DNA of 64,000 nucleotides from Lactarius indigo. Its lineage: Eukaryota > Basidiomycota > Agaricomycetes > Russulales > Russulaceae. The stretch is from NCBI GenBank assembly GCA_025766275.1, contig JAFKAC010000012.1, positions 1,116,001 through 1,180,000 of the forward strand, read 5' to 3'. The translations under genes and the position numbers were made by a program. Below, piece by piece: positions 23,872 through 35,464 of the stretch (its first letter is position 1; each line of letters starts with the position of its first letter). The notes beneath the pieces were generated by a model. The model was not told the origin of the DNA and ran no database searches. It worked only from the letters and a program-made list of their open reading frames with translations.

Positions 23872-24209
23872 TATGTGTGGAATCGAAGGGATTTAGAGTG
23901 AAAGCAGAGGGAGAGATCGCCTGGGACAAAAGTCAGGACGACTTTGTCCACTAACGCTCAGTGAGCGGGTGTTATTGGGACTGAAAGACGGACTGATGAC
24001 GGCTGTTGTCGTGACGGATAATACACATCAGCAAGGCAGACTAGGCAATCGGTTGATTGGGAGCGCACGTTGGTCTAAATACTCATGGGCGACCAAACAG
24101 GACACAATAGCATTAGTCCCTCATGTCGGATAAGGAAATTTGTTCGCAAGACAGGACATGCGTCCCGTTTTCTAGTTGTGTTTTCTAGAGCGTTTTCGGG
24201 GCTGTAGCT

Positions 24210-27023
24210 ATGCAAGACGGTCGTGTCCCTCGGTAAGTTTCCCTTCCAGCTCCTATCAACTGCATCGATCGTCCCTTAATCTGCTCCACACAGCGTCAAA
24301 AATAGGGCCCCAGCTGCCATCCAGGTCGCTTTCTCTTTCTCTCACCTGCTTGTATGCGCTCCTCATCTTCTTATAGATCACTGCAGAGCAACTCCTCAGA
24401 GAGGTATCCCTTTCGTCTCTTCCTGCATATCCCCCTTCCTAACACCCCCGCTTTTCAAGGCCCAAGAAAGACAAGAATCCCAATTCCGTGCCCCCAGACA
24501 ACGCGTAGAAGACTTCGAGGAGCTACATGAATACCGCGGTCGTAAACGCAAGGAATTCGAAGAGCGCATCCGTCGCACACGAGGCAGCATGTATGATCTC
24601 GTCCATTCCATCACCGGCTTGGCAGACACTCACATTGTCCTAGAAAGGAATGGCTGCAGTATGCTAGCTGGGAGGCTTCACAGAACGAGTTTGCACGTGC
24701 TCGCTCAGTGTTTGAACGCGCACTCGACGTCGATCCCCGGAGTGTGCCCCTCTGGCTCACTTATACCGAAACCGAGCTCAAGTCTCGCAATGTTCAGCAT
24801 GCGCGAAACCTCTTTGATCGTGCCGTCACCCTACTTCCCCGCGTGGACCAGCTCTGGTACAAGTATGTTTATCTAGAAGAACTACTCCAAAACATTGCAG
24901 GCGCCCGCCAAGTCTTTGAGCGGTGGATGGCATGGGAGCCTGATGACAAGGCGTGGCAAGCCTACATCAAACTCGAGATCCGTTACAACGAACTTGACCG
25001 TGCCAGTGCTATTTACGAGCGCTGGGTCGCTGTTCGACCCGAACCACGTGTTTGGGTCAAATGGGGCAAATTCGAGGAGGAACGCGGCAAGGTTGACAAG
25101 GCGCGTGATGTGTTCCAGAGCGCGCTCGAGTTCTTTGGAGATGAGGAAGAACAAGTGGAGAAGGCCCAAGCAGTTTTTGGCGCTTTTGCCAGAACGGAAA
25201 CCCGTCTAAAAGAGTACGAGCGCGCGAGGGTGATCTACAAGGTAATTGTCTTACCCAGTGCCTTTCTGTTTTTTTCTTCTTCTGAGCGCGTGTTTACAGT
25301 TTGCCTTGGAGCGCCTCCCACGTTCAAAATCAGCCCACTTGTATGCCGCATACACAAAATTTGAAAAACAGCACGGCACGCGTACGACTCTAGAATCCAC
25401 GGTGCTCGGCAAGCGGCGGATTCAGTACGAAGAGGAGCTTTCGCATGACGGCAGGAATTACGACGTTTGGTTCGATTATGCTCGTCTCGAGGAGGGGGCC
25501 TACCGTCAATTACGAGAAGAAGGTGCAACCGCAGAGGAGGAGGAGCAAGCTGTCACTCGCGTACGTGAGGTGTACGAACGGGCCGTCGCGCAGGTGCCAC
25601 CTGGCAGTGAGAAGCGACATTGGCGCCGGTACATTTTCTTATGGCTCGACTATGCCCTATTCGAAGAGATCGAGACCAAGGTACTGATTCTACCTCTGCG
25701 GCGTGTCTGTAACTTAAGCCGCGTTTAGGACTTCACTCGGACGAGAGAAATTTACCAGACAGCCACACAACTCGTGCCACATAAGCAGTTTACATTTGCC
25801 AAGCTATGGCTAACGTTTGCGCGGTTCGAGGTCCGTCGTCTCAACCTACCCGCTGCTCGGAAGATTCTGGGTACGGCCATCGGGATGTGCCCCAAGGAAG
25901 CCTTATTCAAGGGTTACATCCAACTGGAATTCGATGTATGAAACCCGTTTCTTCAATCTTATCCGATGTGGTGCTGACCGGATCTTCCTTCCCAGCTCCG
26001 AGAATTTGACCGCGTCCGAACACTCTATGAGAAGTATATCGAAGTATGCCGCCCCATTCTTACCTTCCTTTTTTCCCATTGACGCTTGTCCGCAGTTCGA
26101 CCCCACAAACTCCGCGGCCTGGATCAAGTATGCCGAATTGGAAACACAACTTGCGGACTACAGCCGAGCGCGGGGAATATTCGAGCTCGGCGTCTCGCAA
26201 TCCCCGCTTTCGATGCCAGAACTCCTCTGGAAGGCGTACATCGATTTTGAGGTGGAGGAGGGCGAGCGGTCACGCGCACGTGCACTATACGAGCGGTTGA
26301 CTTCGACAAGTGGGCATTGGAAGGTGTGGGTCGCGTATGCGATGTTTGAGGCCCAGCCGATCCAACCACCCCGGGACGAGCGCGAAGAAGACGAGGAAGA
26401 TGAAGGAGATGAAGAGAAAGAGCCAAAGATGGTCGAAGGTGACCTGGAGCTGGCGCGACAAGTGTTCCAGAGAGGATACAAGGACCTCAAGGCCAAAGGC
26501 TTGAAGAATGAGGTAAGCAGGATTGTTTCCCAGGAAAGGGTTTCTGATATCTTGGCATCACAGCGCGTCGCTTTGTTGCAAGTATGGAAGTCCTTCGAAG
26601 AGCAACGCGGCACAGCAGATGATGTTGCCAAGGTGGAAGGCATGATGCCTGTGCAAGGCAAGCGGCGATATGTCGACGAGGAAACCGGACAACTTGTCGA
26701 GGGTATGTTTCCCCTTCGTTCTCTTTCATGAGGAATTAACTATTATTCTTGCAGACTACGATTATATTTTTGCAGACGACGAGCGCGAGGCGAATCCGAC
26801 CTCGTACAAATTCTTACAAATGGCGCACGCGTGGGCTGCTGCCAAAAAGGCAGGCGGTAGTGGTAACGGTCCGGGAGCGGATGGTGCACAGTCTCGATTC
26901 ACCGCGGCCCTTGCCAATGACGATGACACAGATGGCCGGGCCGAGTCGGACGGCGATGGTGGTGCAGGTGAGCAAATGGACGAAGACGAGGCGAGCGTGG
27001 CAAGCTCCCAGGGCGATTCGTGA
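24210..27023 (+). CDS. CLF1: Pre-mRNA splicing factor CLF1 / Crooked-neck (HAT-repeat protein)
   Basis: Scaffold of the NineTeen complex in the spliceosome. Very short 5' exons splice as [52 protein letters not shown], exactly the Clf1 N-terminus. HAT repeats follow through the protein: [113 protein letters not shown]. Later repeats lie in exons to 26,700, and an acidic Asp/Gly-rich tail ends at 27,023. About nine introns. Complete and unremarkable apart from exons of 27-31 bases near the start. Confidence 0.94.
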
Positions 27024-28288
27024 ATAGGTGTGTACGGACTGCCATATCAGTACAGTGTAATGCATGTACCGCAGCACTTGTGCGACGTGTACCACACACC
27101 AACTGTGAGACTCAGGAACGTGAGACGTGCCATTGTGGGCACTTGTCAACGTCAATTACAACCGGTTGGGGTAATGTGAAGGTTGGCGTCTCAGAAGAGA
27201 GAATATGGTTTGGGCTGTTGTAATTGCACCCGCCCTGATACCGTCAATGTTCCAGTTGGCGATGTACTATAAGGTGCACGTCATGTCATGAACGTGCATG
27301 AACATCAGCGCTGATCGGACCTGCTGTATATAGGAGGGAAGCATAAGTACTTGTCACTACTGAACGAGAAGACAAGGGTGAAAGAGTGAGTGATTGCCGC
27401 GGGGCGTGGAGATGTGCTATCAGTATATGAGTTGCCAATGTAACTTGTACCCCTGGGCCGGGGGGCAAACGCCAAAAGCTGCCACGTCCGGAGCTAGGTT
27501 AGTCCGCGGTGCGGGGATGTGATTTAGTACGTGATCGTGCTCTCCCGCAACGAATCTGCCACAAAGCCGCGAGCCGCGCATCGTAGCGCCTCTTTTTTCT
27601 CCCGCCGGGGTTGTGTACGCGCGGTCCAGGCATGGCACTTGTTTAGGCCTGGCAGATTGAATGTTGGGTGTGACAATGATTTCCGGGATCAGGCGTGTGA
27701 GTCTTGCGAGGGGCATGCATGTGGCCAGACACCTCCTGAATTATCGGTTACTCCCTCGCGGGTGACCCGGTTTTGTCCATCAAGTCATTCGCCTGTTTGA
27801 CAGCGGAGCGAGCGCGCGAGACAGCTGCATAACCTATTGTCGGACCTGTCACGGTTTGGGATTCCTGCCGTATAATAGTGCTCCACGCACCAAACGCGGG
27901 TCAAGAGGTGGGGAGTGGTCACGCGACTATTTTTAACTTACAAGTAACAAAACAAGAGCAGCACCTTCGAAGGTGGAACACAAGGCCACCTGTCTCTGCA
28001 AGCTGTCCAAGAGGCTCAAATGGAATGGGACAAGCCGACACGGGCTGGGTTCGATTGAGCGTCGGAGAGGGAGAAAAAAGGAAAGGTTCCATGGAAACAA
28101 GATCCAGACGTTAATAGAGCTGGAGTAGTTGCTTGAAGGCGGTAATGCTTCTTTGGATTCTTCTGATCCTCATGAAAGCCAAGACTAATATAGCAAGTCG
28201 TGGTGCAAAGCTGGACTCAGAACGAATCACATGATAGTCACGAGAAAACGTTGGAATAATCCACGGAGAACTGTTCGTGGCACCACGC
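27024..28288. other. 1.26-kb intergenic region, nothing recognised
   Basis: Between CLF1 and QTRT2. No open frame has family resemblance, and no repeat shared with the rest of the window was seen. The last 100 bases presumably hold the QTRT2 promoter. That region is not part of the QTRT2 duplication, which starts at about 28,296. Confidence 0.4.
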
Positions 28289-30039
28289 ATGCATTCTCTA
28301 CGGTTTCATGTCCAACCATCGCTCTCCTCGTTTTCCCCGAGATTGGGATCACTGTCCGTACACCGTACGTCGGAGAATGCCACCATCACCGTGTCTACCC
28401 CGGGTCTGATTACCTCGACATCCCGAGGTGTTGTCCCCCACCTTTCTAGCGATCACACCAGAGTTTCAGACGCGATCCGATGGTTGCACATTCCTTTCGA
28501 ATCCTTGTGAGTGCGTACCACCAACAACCACCCTAGACTCGGCCAGTGATTGCCGATCGGCAGCTTGGAGCTTTCCCCACCAGTTCCAACATTCCATCCC
28601 GGCCCGTATCCGTTGCATGCATCCCTCGGTTTTCGCCCAAATCGACACATACTCACCCTCTCGCTGAGAGATCCGGCGGACGATAGGGATATGCCCCCGA
28701 ATGGCAATTCCTTTGTCTCCGCCCTTTGCCTGCGCGGCGTACGCAAGGTCTGCATCCCCGTTAAATTTCCCTTGGTTTCCCCACACGACTCATGTCCTCC
28801 TTCCTATAGGAAACGCCCGACGAATGGAGGGAGCACGTTTTGTCGGTACAACCCGACCTTGTCGTGGCACTGTCCGACATTCCGTTCACACCCGGATCAC
28901 ACTCACAAAGGCGGATAACCAAAAGCCTCGAGCGTTCCGCATCGTGGCTGGCAAACATCCTCCGACCGATCCCTGGTCAGCCTGTTTCCGCCGCCGCCGC
29001 CGGCAACCACCTTCTAAATGTCCTTGTTCATATGGCTGGCGGAACTTCCCCTGCCGCTCGGCAGGCCTTCTCTCAATCTTTACTAGAACCTCTCTTCGAC
29101 AAGGAGGCAGAAGCCATCAAACCTCTGAACAGGTTAGATGAAGGCGTGGCGGGCTACACCTTCGATCTGGCACCTTTACACAAATCGCTTTCTTCTTCGG
29201 GCCCTTCCCCCCGCGGCACAAGAATAAAGAACCCGTTCATGGAAGCAGCCGACCTCTTCTCCACTCCGCCCACCCCCTTTGCGACGGCGCAGATCGTCTC
29301 GTTGATTCGCACGTCCCTCGGGCCGCTTCCCGCGACCAAACCACGCATCGTGCACTCTGCGGGCTCTCCGCATGAGATCCTAGTGCTGATTCGGGACGTG
29401 GGAGTCGATATCTTCGACGGTCATTGGGCGCAACGCGCCGCTGACGTTGGCGTAGCGCTAGATTTCGTCTTTCCAGTACCACCCGTGACCGCAGCTGGCA
29501 ACGCGGTACCGCCACCGCCGCCTCGCGAAATTGGGCATAACCTATACGACAAGCGCTATTCTCACGACTTTTCTCCATTTGCCGATGACCTGCGCAGCTG
29601 TGCCGCTGCGAATCTGGGCGACACGCGGCCGTCGTGTCCCTGTATGGCATGCTCTCCATCGCGACCAAGTGAGCCCTTAAAACATAGCAGCGTGGACGAG
29701 GCATTCCCCGCGACCACGCCCATGCCCTACACGCGCGCATATGTACACCACCTCCTACACACACACGAGATGTCAGCGCATACACTTCTCGCGTTGCACA
29801 ACCTTGCGGTACTCGACACGTTCTTTGCGGGCGTCCGGGGCGTCCTCTCTGAGCGGCCTCAGCAGTTTTCCGAAGAGATCACGCGGTTCGAGCAAACCTA
29901 CGATGAGAAGCTTGGGGTACTTGCAGAATCTAGGAAGGATTGGAACGAGGTTACACTTGCCCGTGGGAAAGGCAGGTTGGTGCGGGAGAGGGAAAGGCAC
30001 AAACAGGATGCACTAGAGACAGCAGTGGAACTAGAATAA
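28289..30039 (+). CDS. QTRT2: Queuine tRNA-ribosyltransferase accessory subunit 2 (QTRT2), intact copy
   Basis: Non-catalytic partner of QTRT1 in the eukaryotic tRNA-guanine transglycosylase that inserts queuine at tRNA position 34. Exons 28,289-28,506, 28,564-28,748 and 28,810-30,039 join as PFESF|LELSPPVPTFHPGP and ALCLRGVRK|ETPDEW. Features include the N-terminal PRLGSLSVHRTS, TPGLITSTSRGVVPHLS, the barrel motif DVGVDIFDGHWAQRAADVGV, and REIGHNLYDKRYSHDFSPF. The CPCMAC and later YTRAYVHHLLHTHEMSAHTL supply the CxCxxC...H zinc site. A coiled basic C-terminus follows. About 545 residues with no interruption. A broken duplicate lies at 35,465. Confidence 0.9.
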
Positions 30040-30942
30040 AGCGTATACAGTCGGACAAGGAAGCAAAAGCAAATTATAACGGTCTTTCAGCTCTTCCCTA
30101 AGGTACCAACGAAAGCAATAAAGACGAAGATCCCGACGAGTTGCGCTGCCCTTCCAAGCCCAGAGACTCGGTTGACGCGATCCAACTCTGTCTCCTTCCA
30201 GCCGGTACGTGGGGGGTGATAACGAAATCCGCTGGCTGCTGTCCGGTGGATGTGGGGGTCACCCGACGGCTGAGACCGTTGTGCAGAAGAAGGATGTGTA
30301 TAGCCAGGGGGAGGTCGATGCCTGCGTTCCCAGGCATAGTTCGCGCTCCGGCGACGGACCTCGTTCGTGGTCGCGTGATACGAGTAATAGCCAGGCTGAC
30401 TGGCATCTGGCACAGCGCCGTTTATAGAGGCGAGCGAACGATCGTACGACCGTCTATTTGCTCACACGTGGGTATTAGTGGAAGGAAGGAGACAGACTTG
30501 TGAAAATACAATTGTCGGTCATCTCCAAGGATGGCATAGGCCTCGCTGAACGCGACGAACTTCTCTCTCGCTTGTGGGTCCTTGTTCACGTCCGGGTGGA
30601 ATTGCTTGCTCAACTTTAAAGGGGTTAGCTAGATCATAAATCATGCGTACGGAGGGAGGACATACCTTGTAGAAGGCGGACTAAATAGGGAGCGCACGTG
30701 AGGCAGACTAGTTTCAAGTAAGGGGGTGAGAGGCTCTGACCTTGATCTGACCTTTGCTCGCGTTTCTCGAGATGGACAGGGTGTCATAATGAGTCGATGT
30801 TGCTGGCTGCGCGGGGGTTATCGAGAAGTGCCGTAGAGGACATTGTGGTGCTATGGATCAGGAAGCGGTGACAGCTGAAGAGATTCTGAGAACAGGATGC
30901 AACGACGTGAGTCGACGGTGCTGCATCTCATCTTCGTCAAGC
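28296..30942. repeat. QTRT2 / J-protein segmental duplication, copy 1
   Basis: Homologous over about 2.65 kb to 35,465-38,104 in the same orientation, offset about 7.17 kb. It covers QTRT2 from codon 3 onwards and the entire convergent J-protein gene including its start. Single-base indels and substitutions are scattered through copy 2. Beyond 30,942 the sequences diverge, although a short GGTCACGTGATT motif recurs downstream of both. Confidence 0.9.
30087..30926 (-). CDS. Mitochondrial-type J-domain protein with C-terminal membrane helix, copy 1 (stop in presequence)
   Basis: DnaJ-class co-chaperone. Exons read [55 protein letters not shown], a full J domain with HPD. An Arg/His-rich region and one hydrophobic helix [18 protein letters not shown] end the protein. 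SAFYK is a 15-base exon (30,666-30,680). Presequence-like residues precede the J domain ([14 protein letters not shown]), but the frame from the ATG matching copy 2 (30,924-30,926) meets a TGA after 20 codons (tcctga, where copy 2 has acctgg). Either translation starts elsewhere, the base is wrong, or this copy is inactive. Downstream coding is intact. Gene ends converge with QTRT2, 47 bases apart. Confidence 0.75.
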
Positions 30943-31333
30943 AGTGTTGTACAAGTCTTACTGACCCCGGGTCACGAGGGTGAAGTCACGAGGGTCATGC
31001 AAACCTGGCTGACATTCTGACGGGCCAGCCGATAAATCGTGGAAATGGATAAGATGAAATCATCTGCGGGTGACTGCGAGAACGATACAGTACTGGACAA
31101 CTCTTGGACAACACATTTGAGGTCGACGGGAGAACGGACCGGAGCGTGTGAAGTTCCAATAAGAACGTAACGCCTCCCTTTTGTACAATTTCCCACGGAC
31201 CCTTGCCGACAGACAAATAAAACTGCTCAACCTCCAGTTCCCAATTCTTAAACTAAATGACCAAAATATAGTCTGGGGGGGTAAGTATGACTGGGTCAGA
31301 CACGGATGACATCACTGCCGTCAATAGGAGACG

Positions 31334-31343
31334 GTCACGTGAT
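31334..31343. promoter_or_regulatory. GGTCACGTGA element upstream of the Crinkler-like gene
   Basis: A palindromic CACGTG E-box core (31,337-31,342), 165 bases before the ATG at 31,508. The surrounding sequence (acggtcacgtgattcgtttgg) recurs at 38,155 and, more diverged, at 43,547. CACGTG is bound by Cbf1/Pho4-type bHLH factors in fungi; use here is inferred. Confidence 0.45.
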
Positions 31344-31507
31344 TCGTTTGGCCGACGTTGTCGCCCAACCAGTATATACGACATCGTTGAACGCTGCTTT
31401 ACTACTTTACCCGTCCTTCTTTCTTTCTCCTATCTTCATCCTTCCGTTCCCATACTTTGAGTCGATGTTTCTCAACAAACGTCGAGGTTCCAACCAACCA
31501 CACTCTG

Positions 31508-33461
31508 ATGGCCAATTACAAACTCTTTTACTTCATTGAAGGCAACGAAGATCTTGGCCATCTTTCCGTTTCCAAGGGGATGAAGGTCCACGAATTGAGA
31601 AGTAAGATTCACGGAGAGTTTGACTCCAGCTTTTGGAATGGTGTCACAGACGCGAGATTACGCCTTCTAAAGGTTTGTCACCTCGGAATTTTTGGCTGGT
31701 GTTTTAACTAGCACTTCTTTTAGGTCGACATAGACCACACACCGCATCTGGGTGCCATTCAGGACTTGCGGGCAGGTCATAATGTCCAGATGGATGTGAC
31801 TCGACGCGTCGATGAAATATGGCCGGAACAGCCAAACCAACACCACCTCCACATATGTGTGAGGTTTCCCGGTGGTGAGTTGCGTACGTCCCACGCCTCC
31901 ATACTCAAAATGTCTAACCTTCTTTCTATCGTGTTTCCCTAGTCATTCCTCAGAAACGCTCCGTTCCTCAACAAGGAGACGTTCATTCCCAATTCAAGCG
32001 TGCTAAAGTTGCCACCCAAACCCCGTCGTCCCTCGCAAAATCACAAACTTACGTAGAACTCCAGCGGGATCCTCGTGAGAGGATTCTGGATGACCGCCCA
32101 GATCCAGACTATCAAATCCCGCCAATCCCTCTCCTATACTCGGGCTTTGGACACTTCTTAGACATCACGGATGGTCGTGATGACGTTCCTGGGCTTGCCG
32201 ATATTGAGGTAGCCAAGTTGCAGATGGCGGTGGACACTTTTGCAACAGAGATGACTCGATTCTACGAAACGGAAATAAAACGGAGGAGCAAAGGTCTGGG
32301 ACTCCTTAAAGACATCTTCGCTGCACGTCGGGGCACCCTAATTCCTCAGATCTCGGCGAGTGCCATTGGTTCTATTATGTCAGACGGCCACAACGTCGCG
32401 GTGGATGGCACAAGCTCAATTGTCGTCGAATTCAAAAATTCGCCCGCAGATATCTCCGGAGTTCCCCAGGTACAAGTCACGGGTTTCGTTGCTCATCTGA
32501 ATGCAGCATTGGTGAAGGGAGCGTATCTGCAATGGAGGGCGCCTTGCTTGGGCCTAACAATTGTTGGTGAGTTTGATCCTTTTATATTTCAAGGCTATTT
32601 GACGGATATGTCTAGGTTGTGATATCACGTTCTATGCTCTCCTGGCGGTGGACCATCAGATTAGGCTCAGTTAGCCTGACTCCAACACTCTCTTGCGTCC
32701 GATCGGCTTCCGATGGTCGTGACCGCAAATCCCTATATTTGGCATTTGCAGCAGCGTCTGTACTCCAAGCTCAAATCCTCGAGGATGCCCAGAAACTCAA
32801 TGATACCCGGAAGCGCCTGGAGGATCCCACTGCTGCAGAGATCCCTGCAGGGAACCGTCGTTATCCGGCGATATCTCAATTATCTGTATCGAAGTACGCA
32901 ACCTCACATGGCCCTGACGACTATCTCTCCTTTGAGATTTGTGGTCTCCTTGATGACCGCGTTCACGATCGCCTTTTATACAAAGCGAAGAGACCAGGTG
33001 TCGATGAGCTCATCCTCATAAAGTTTGCGCAACGGTACTCGATTGACTTGCACCACTTTTGCGCCAAAGCCGGTCACGCGCCGTTAATCCTTGGTTACGA
33101 ACGACTCCCTGGTGGGTGGTATGCTGTGGCGATGGAGTATGTCGAATCCGGCACCTCAATTACGAATTCGGATTTGCTCGCTTCTCACCGTGACCGTTGG
33201 ATGAAGGACCTTAGAAGGTTGATGGACAACTTCCACGAAGCGGACCTTGTTCACGGCGATTTGAGGGACGCAAACATCATCTGCAAAGGAGAATCAGTGA
33301 TGCTAGTCGACTTCGATTGGGGTGGTAAAGTTGGAGAAGCGTCGTTTCCAACACTAAACCTGAATCCTGAGTTGCTGGAGGGTAGGGTGTCTGAGAGCTT
33401 GAGGATTACAAAAGACGACGACGTGAGGGTGTTGACGAGGACTCTGGAAAAATTTGGGTAG
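31508..33461 (+). CDS. Crinkler-like protein: N-terminal header, putative PD-(D/E)XK nuclease domain, kinase-like domain (intact)
   Basis: About 590 residues from four exons. The first two exons form a ubiquitin-like header resembling Crinkler N-termini (MANYKLFYFIEGNEDLGHLS, then PHLGAIQDLRAGHNVQMDVT and EIWPEQPNQHHLHICVRFP). No secretion signal precedes it. The middle region (about 140-290) has GLLKDIFAARRG and AVDGTSSIVVEFKN, whose D...ExK spacing suggests a restriction-endonuclease fold. The C-terminus is a protein-kinase-like domain with LVHGDLRDANII (catalytic loop, Asp and Asn) and MLVDFDWGGKVGEASFP, where DFD replaces DFG, followed by DDVRVLTRTLEKF. Similar header-nuclease-kinase proteins are common in Agaricomycetes. 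Role in inter-organism conflict or self/non-self recognition is inference. Two decayed relatives lie at 50,380 and 59,967. Confidence 0.75.
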
Positions 33462-33839
33462 CGTAGTTCATGATAGTACTTTATAGATGTATGAACGGTC
33501 GTACTCTGCCCTGAATCTCTCCCTCCTTCGTGATCAAACCCGCACTGCTAGCCGTGCTCAGCGGTATCCGAGCCATGTTTCTTGCGAGCCAACATATATT
33601 GAATATACCATACCTTTCGTGAGATCTTACTTCAGTTCGCTCGTATCTTTGTGTTCCGTGCGGGCGTTATGCAAACTCGCGCGATTCCTTCGCACTCCTG
33701 CCTCGATTCGTAGTTTCGTACTTACTCGGACGTCCGGTCCGCCATTCTGTTTCCCCTCCCAGGTCGTACCCACGTCCGCGGATTCTTTATCTCGTCGCTC
33801 TGCGGAAGCAGAGTATAGAGGCGAAGCGTCGCCCTGACT

Positions 33840-34330
33840 GGCATCTATGGGAGAAATCTATCCGCTAAGAGCTCGCGACTTTGCATCCTGCCGGCACTTG
33901 GACGCTCGAGCACGCGCCGCCTGAAGCCAACGTCATCGGCTCCAAGTGGGTCTTCAAGACCAAGAAGGACGCCTCGGGAAAGGTCGTCCTGTACAAGGTG
34001 CGCCTGGTCGCACAGGGGTTCAGTCAAGTTGAAGGGGTCGACTACTTCGACAGCTATGCCGCCGTCGCGAAGCTGGCATCGTTGCGCGTGGTCATTGCCT
34101 TGGCCAACCGCCAAGGAATGGAGTCGCACTAGTTGGACATTAAAGGTGCGTACCTCAACGGCGAGCTCATGGCCGGCGAGGTATTGTACAATCCGCCCCC
34201 GGCCCCCCCCCCGGCTATCGCGAAGACTCCTCCGGCGGCGTCCTGCGCCTCCCCAAGTCCCTGTACTGGCTCAAGCAGGCCGGAAGGACGCTGGTACCAG
34301 AAGTTCGTGCAGATTCTTCGGTTCACTCGG
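33840..34330 (+). mobile_element. Ty1/copia retrotransposon fragment (reverse transcriptase, dead)
   Basis: Plus-strand frame encodes GTWTLEHAPPEANVIGSKWV, FKTKKDASGKVVLYKVRLVA and QGFSQVEGVDYFDSYAAVAK, then ANRQGMESH, a stop, and LDIKGAYLNGEL, the beginning of the RVT_2 domain. After about 34,190 the frame breaks in a C-rich run, and later peptide RWYQKF appears in another frame. No LTRs, integrase, RNase H or gag were found, so this is a relic of about 0.5 kb between the Crinkler-like gene and the unrecognised gene at 34,753. Confidence 0.88.
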
Positions 34331-34752
34331 CTTTCAACAGTGCAAAGTCGACCAAGCGGTGTTCCTCAAGCACTCGCAAGAAGCTGCAAGTTCAATATCT
34401 CTGTGAACATATACCTAATCCGCAACGTAGCCTCAGGCATTCCCGCCAGTTTGCATGAGGCAAGGTGTGATAGCAAACCCCGTATACATGTTCTCCTCAA
34501 CCTGTGCGTGTGTTTTTTTCCCACCACTTGGGAGCAGTCACCCACCGCGCCGTCCACGCTTTCCGCAGGTCCTTGGGCCACTAGTGTTGGCAGAACGCAT
34601 GGGCTACGTTCGTCTTCACCCTCCCGTCCTTGCCACCTAGTCTTGATTTCCCACCCCCGACCTAACCCATTGAACTTTCATCACCTCTTACGCATCCTTG
34701 ACATCGCTTACATCGCCACCCCTTTCACCGACTATCGTACGCACCTTTCGAG

Positions 34753-35455
34753 ATGAATGATAACGACGATGACCCGTGCGCGTCGTGCATCGGACCCGCA
34801 GCGATACCACCGCCACACTCGGAGTATCCACCTTACTACTCGGGATGCGCCTGATACGTTCGAAGACTTTTTAGAAGGAATTCAAAGGTCGAGCATATGA
34901 CTGCGAGTTGACTGAACCCGCAGCGAGTCGACGCACTCATTCGCTACATAGACATCGATGCGTGAGCTGTGTTGGTTCGCTAGACGGATTTCAGTTTACG
35001 ACATTGGCCTTTTTCTCGACAATCCCTCATAGACATCTTCGGCAGCACCACACCGCGGCACCAGGCTACTAGGTAGAAGTTGCTCAATCATGTCCAGGAC
35101 ACTTCCAGAAGTCGCCGAATGTACCTGTGAGGGCGACGTGCCGCAATACTTCCTCAGGCTCTGCTCCACCGTTCCATTAGTTCACACAGGCCCACCTGAC
35201 TGGAAGAAGAACGCGATACTGATTTCGCCTCAGGATCACATGGACCTCCAGACTCGTCTTCTCGGTGCGAACTCCCTCCAGCCCCGCGGCATTCCCTTCC
35301 ACTTTGAAGGCGTTTTTGGGTGTGCACGCACGGCGTATGCGTACAATGACCCCTTCCCATTTTGGTCAAACTCCAAGATCTCGTCCACACATCCCTCGAC
35401 TTCAATCACGCCAGGCACCCATTTCCCTCGTCTGCTCTTGGATTCGGAACCTCAG
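34753..35455 (+). pseudogene. Unrecognised multi-exon gene, cut by the second QTRT2 copy
   Basis: Starts MNDNDDDPCASCIGPAAIPP. Candidate exons include DTFEDFLEGIQ, RVDALIRYIDIDA (34,925-34,960), LRHWPFSRQSLIDIFGSTTP and, from about 35,093, TLPEVAECTCEGDVPQYFLR with QPRGIPFHFEGVFGCARTAY and AYNDPFPFW. A CT-rich leader precedes the ATG. I do not recognise the family. Coding-like sequence ends at about 35,455, where the QTRT2 duplicate begins in the same direction, so the 3' half is missing or elsewhere. It could alternatively be a complete short gene whose end I have misplaced. Confidence 0.4.
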
Positions 35456-35464
35456 CGCTTCCAT

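Noticed and set aside
28453..28786. Minus-strand open frames across QTRT2, repeated at 35,621-35,939
   Set aside because: They recur only because the locus is duplicated; conserved protein similarity is on the plus strand.
33840..34330. Possible complete copia element
   Set aside because: No LTRs, integrase, RNase H or gag were found within several kilobases; only about 0.5 kb of degenerate RT remains.
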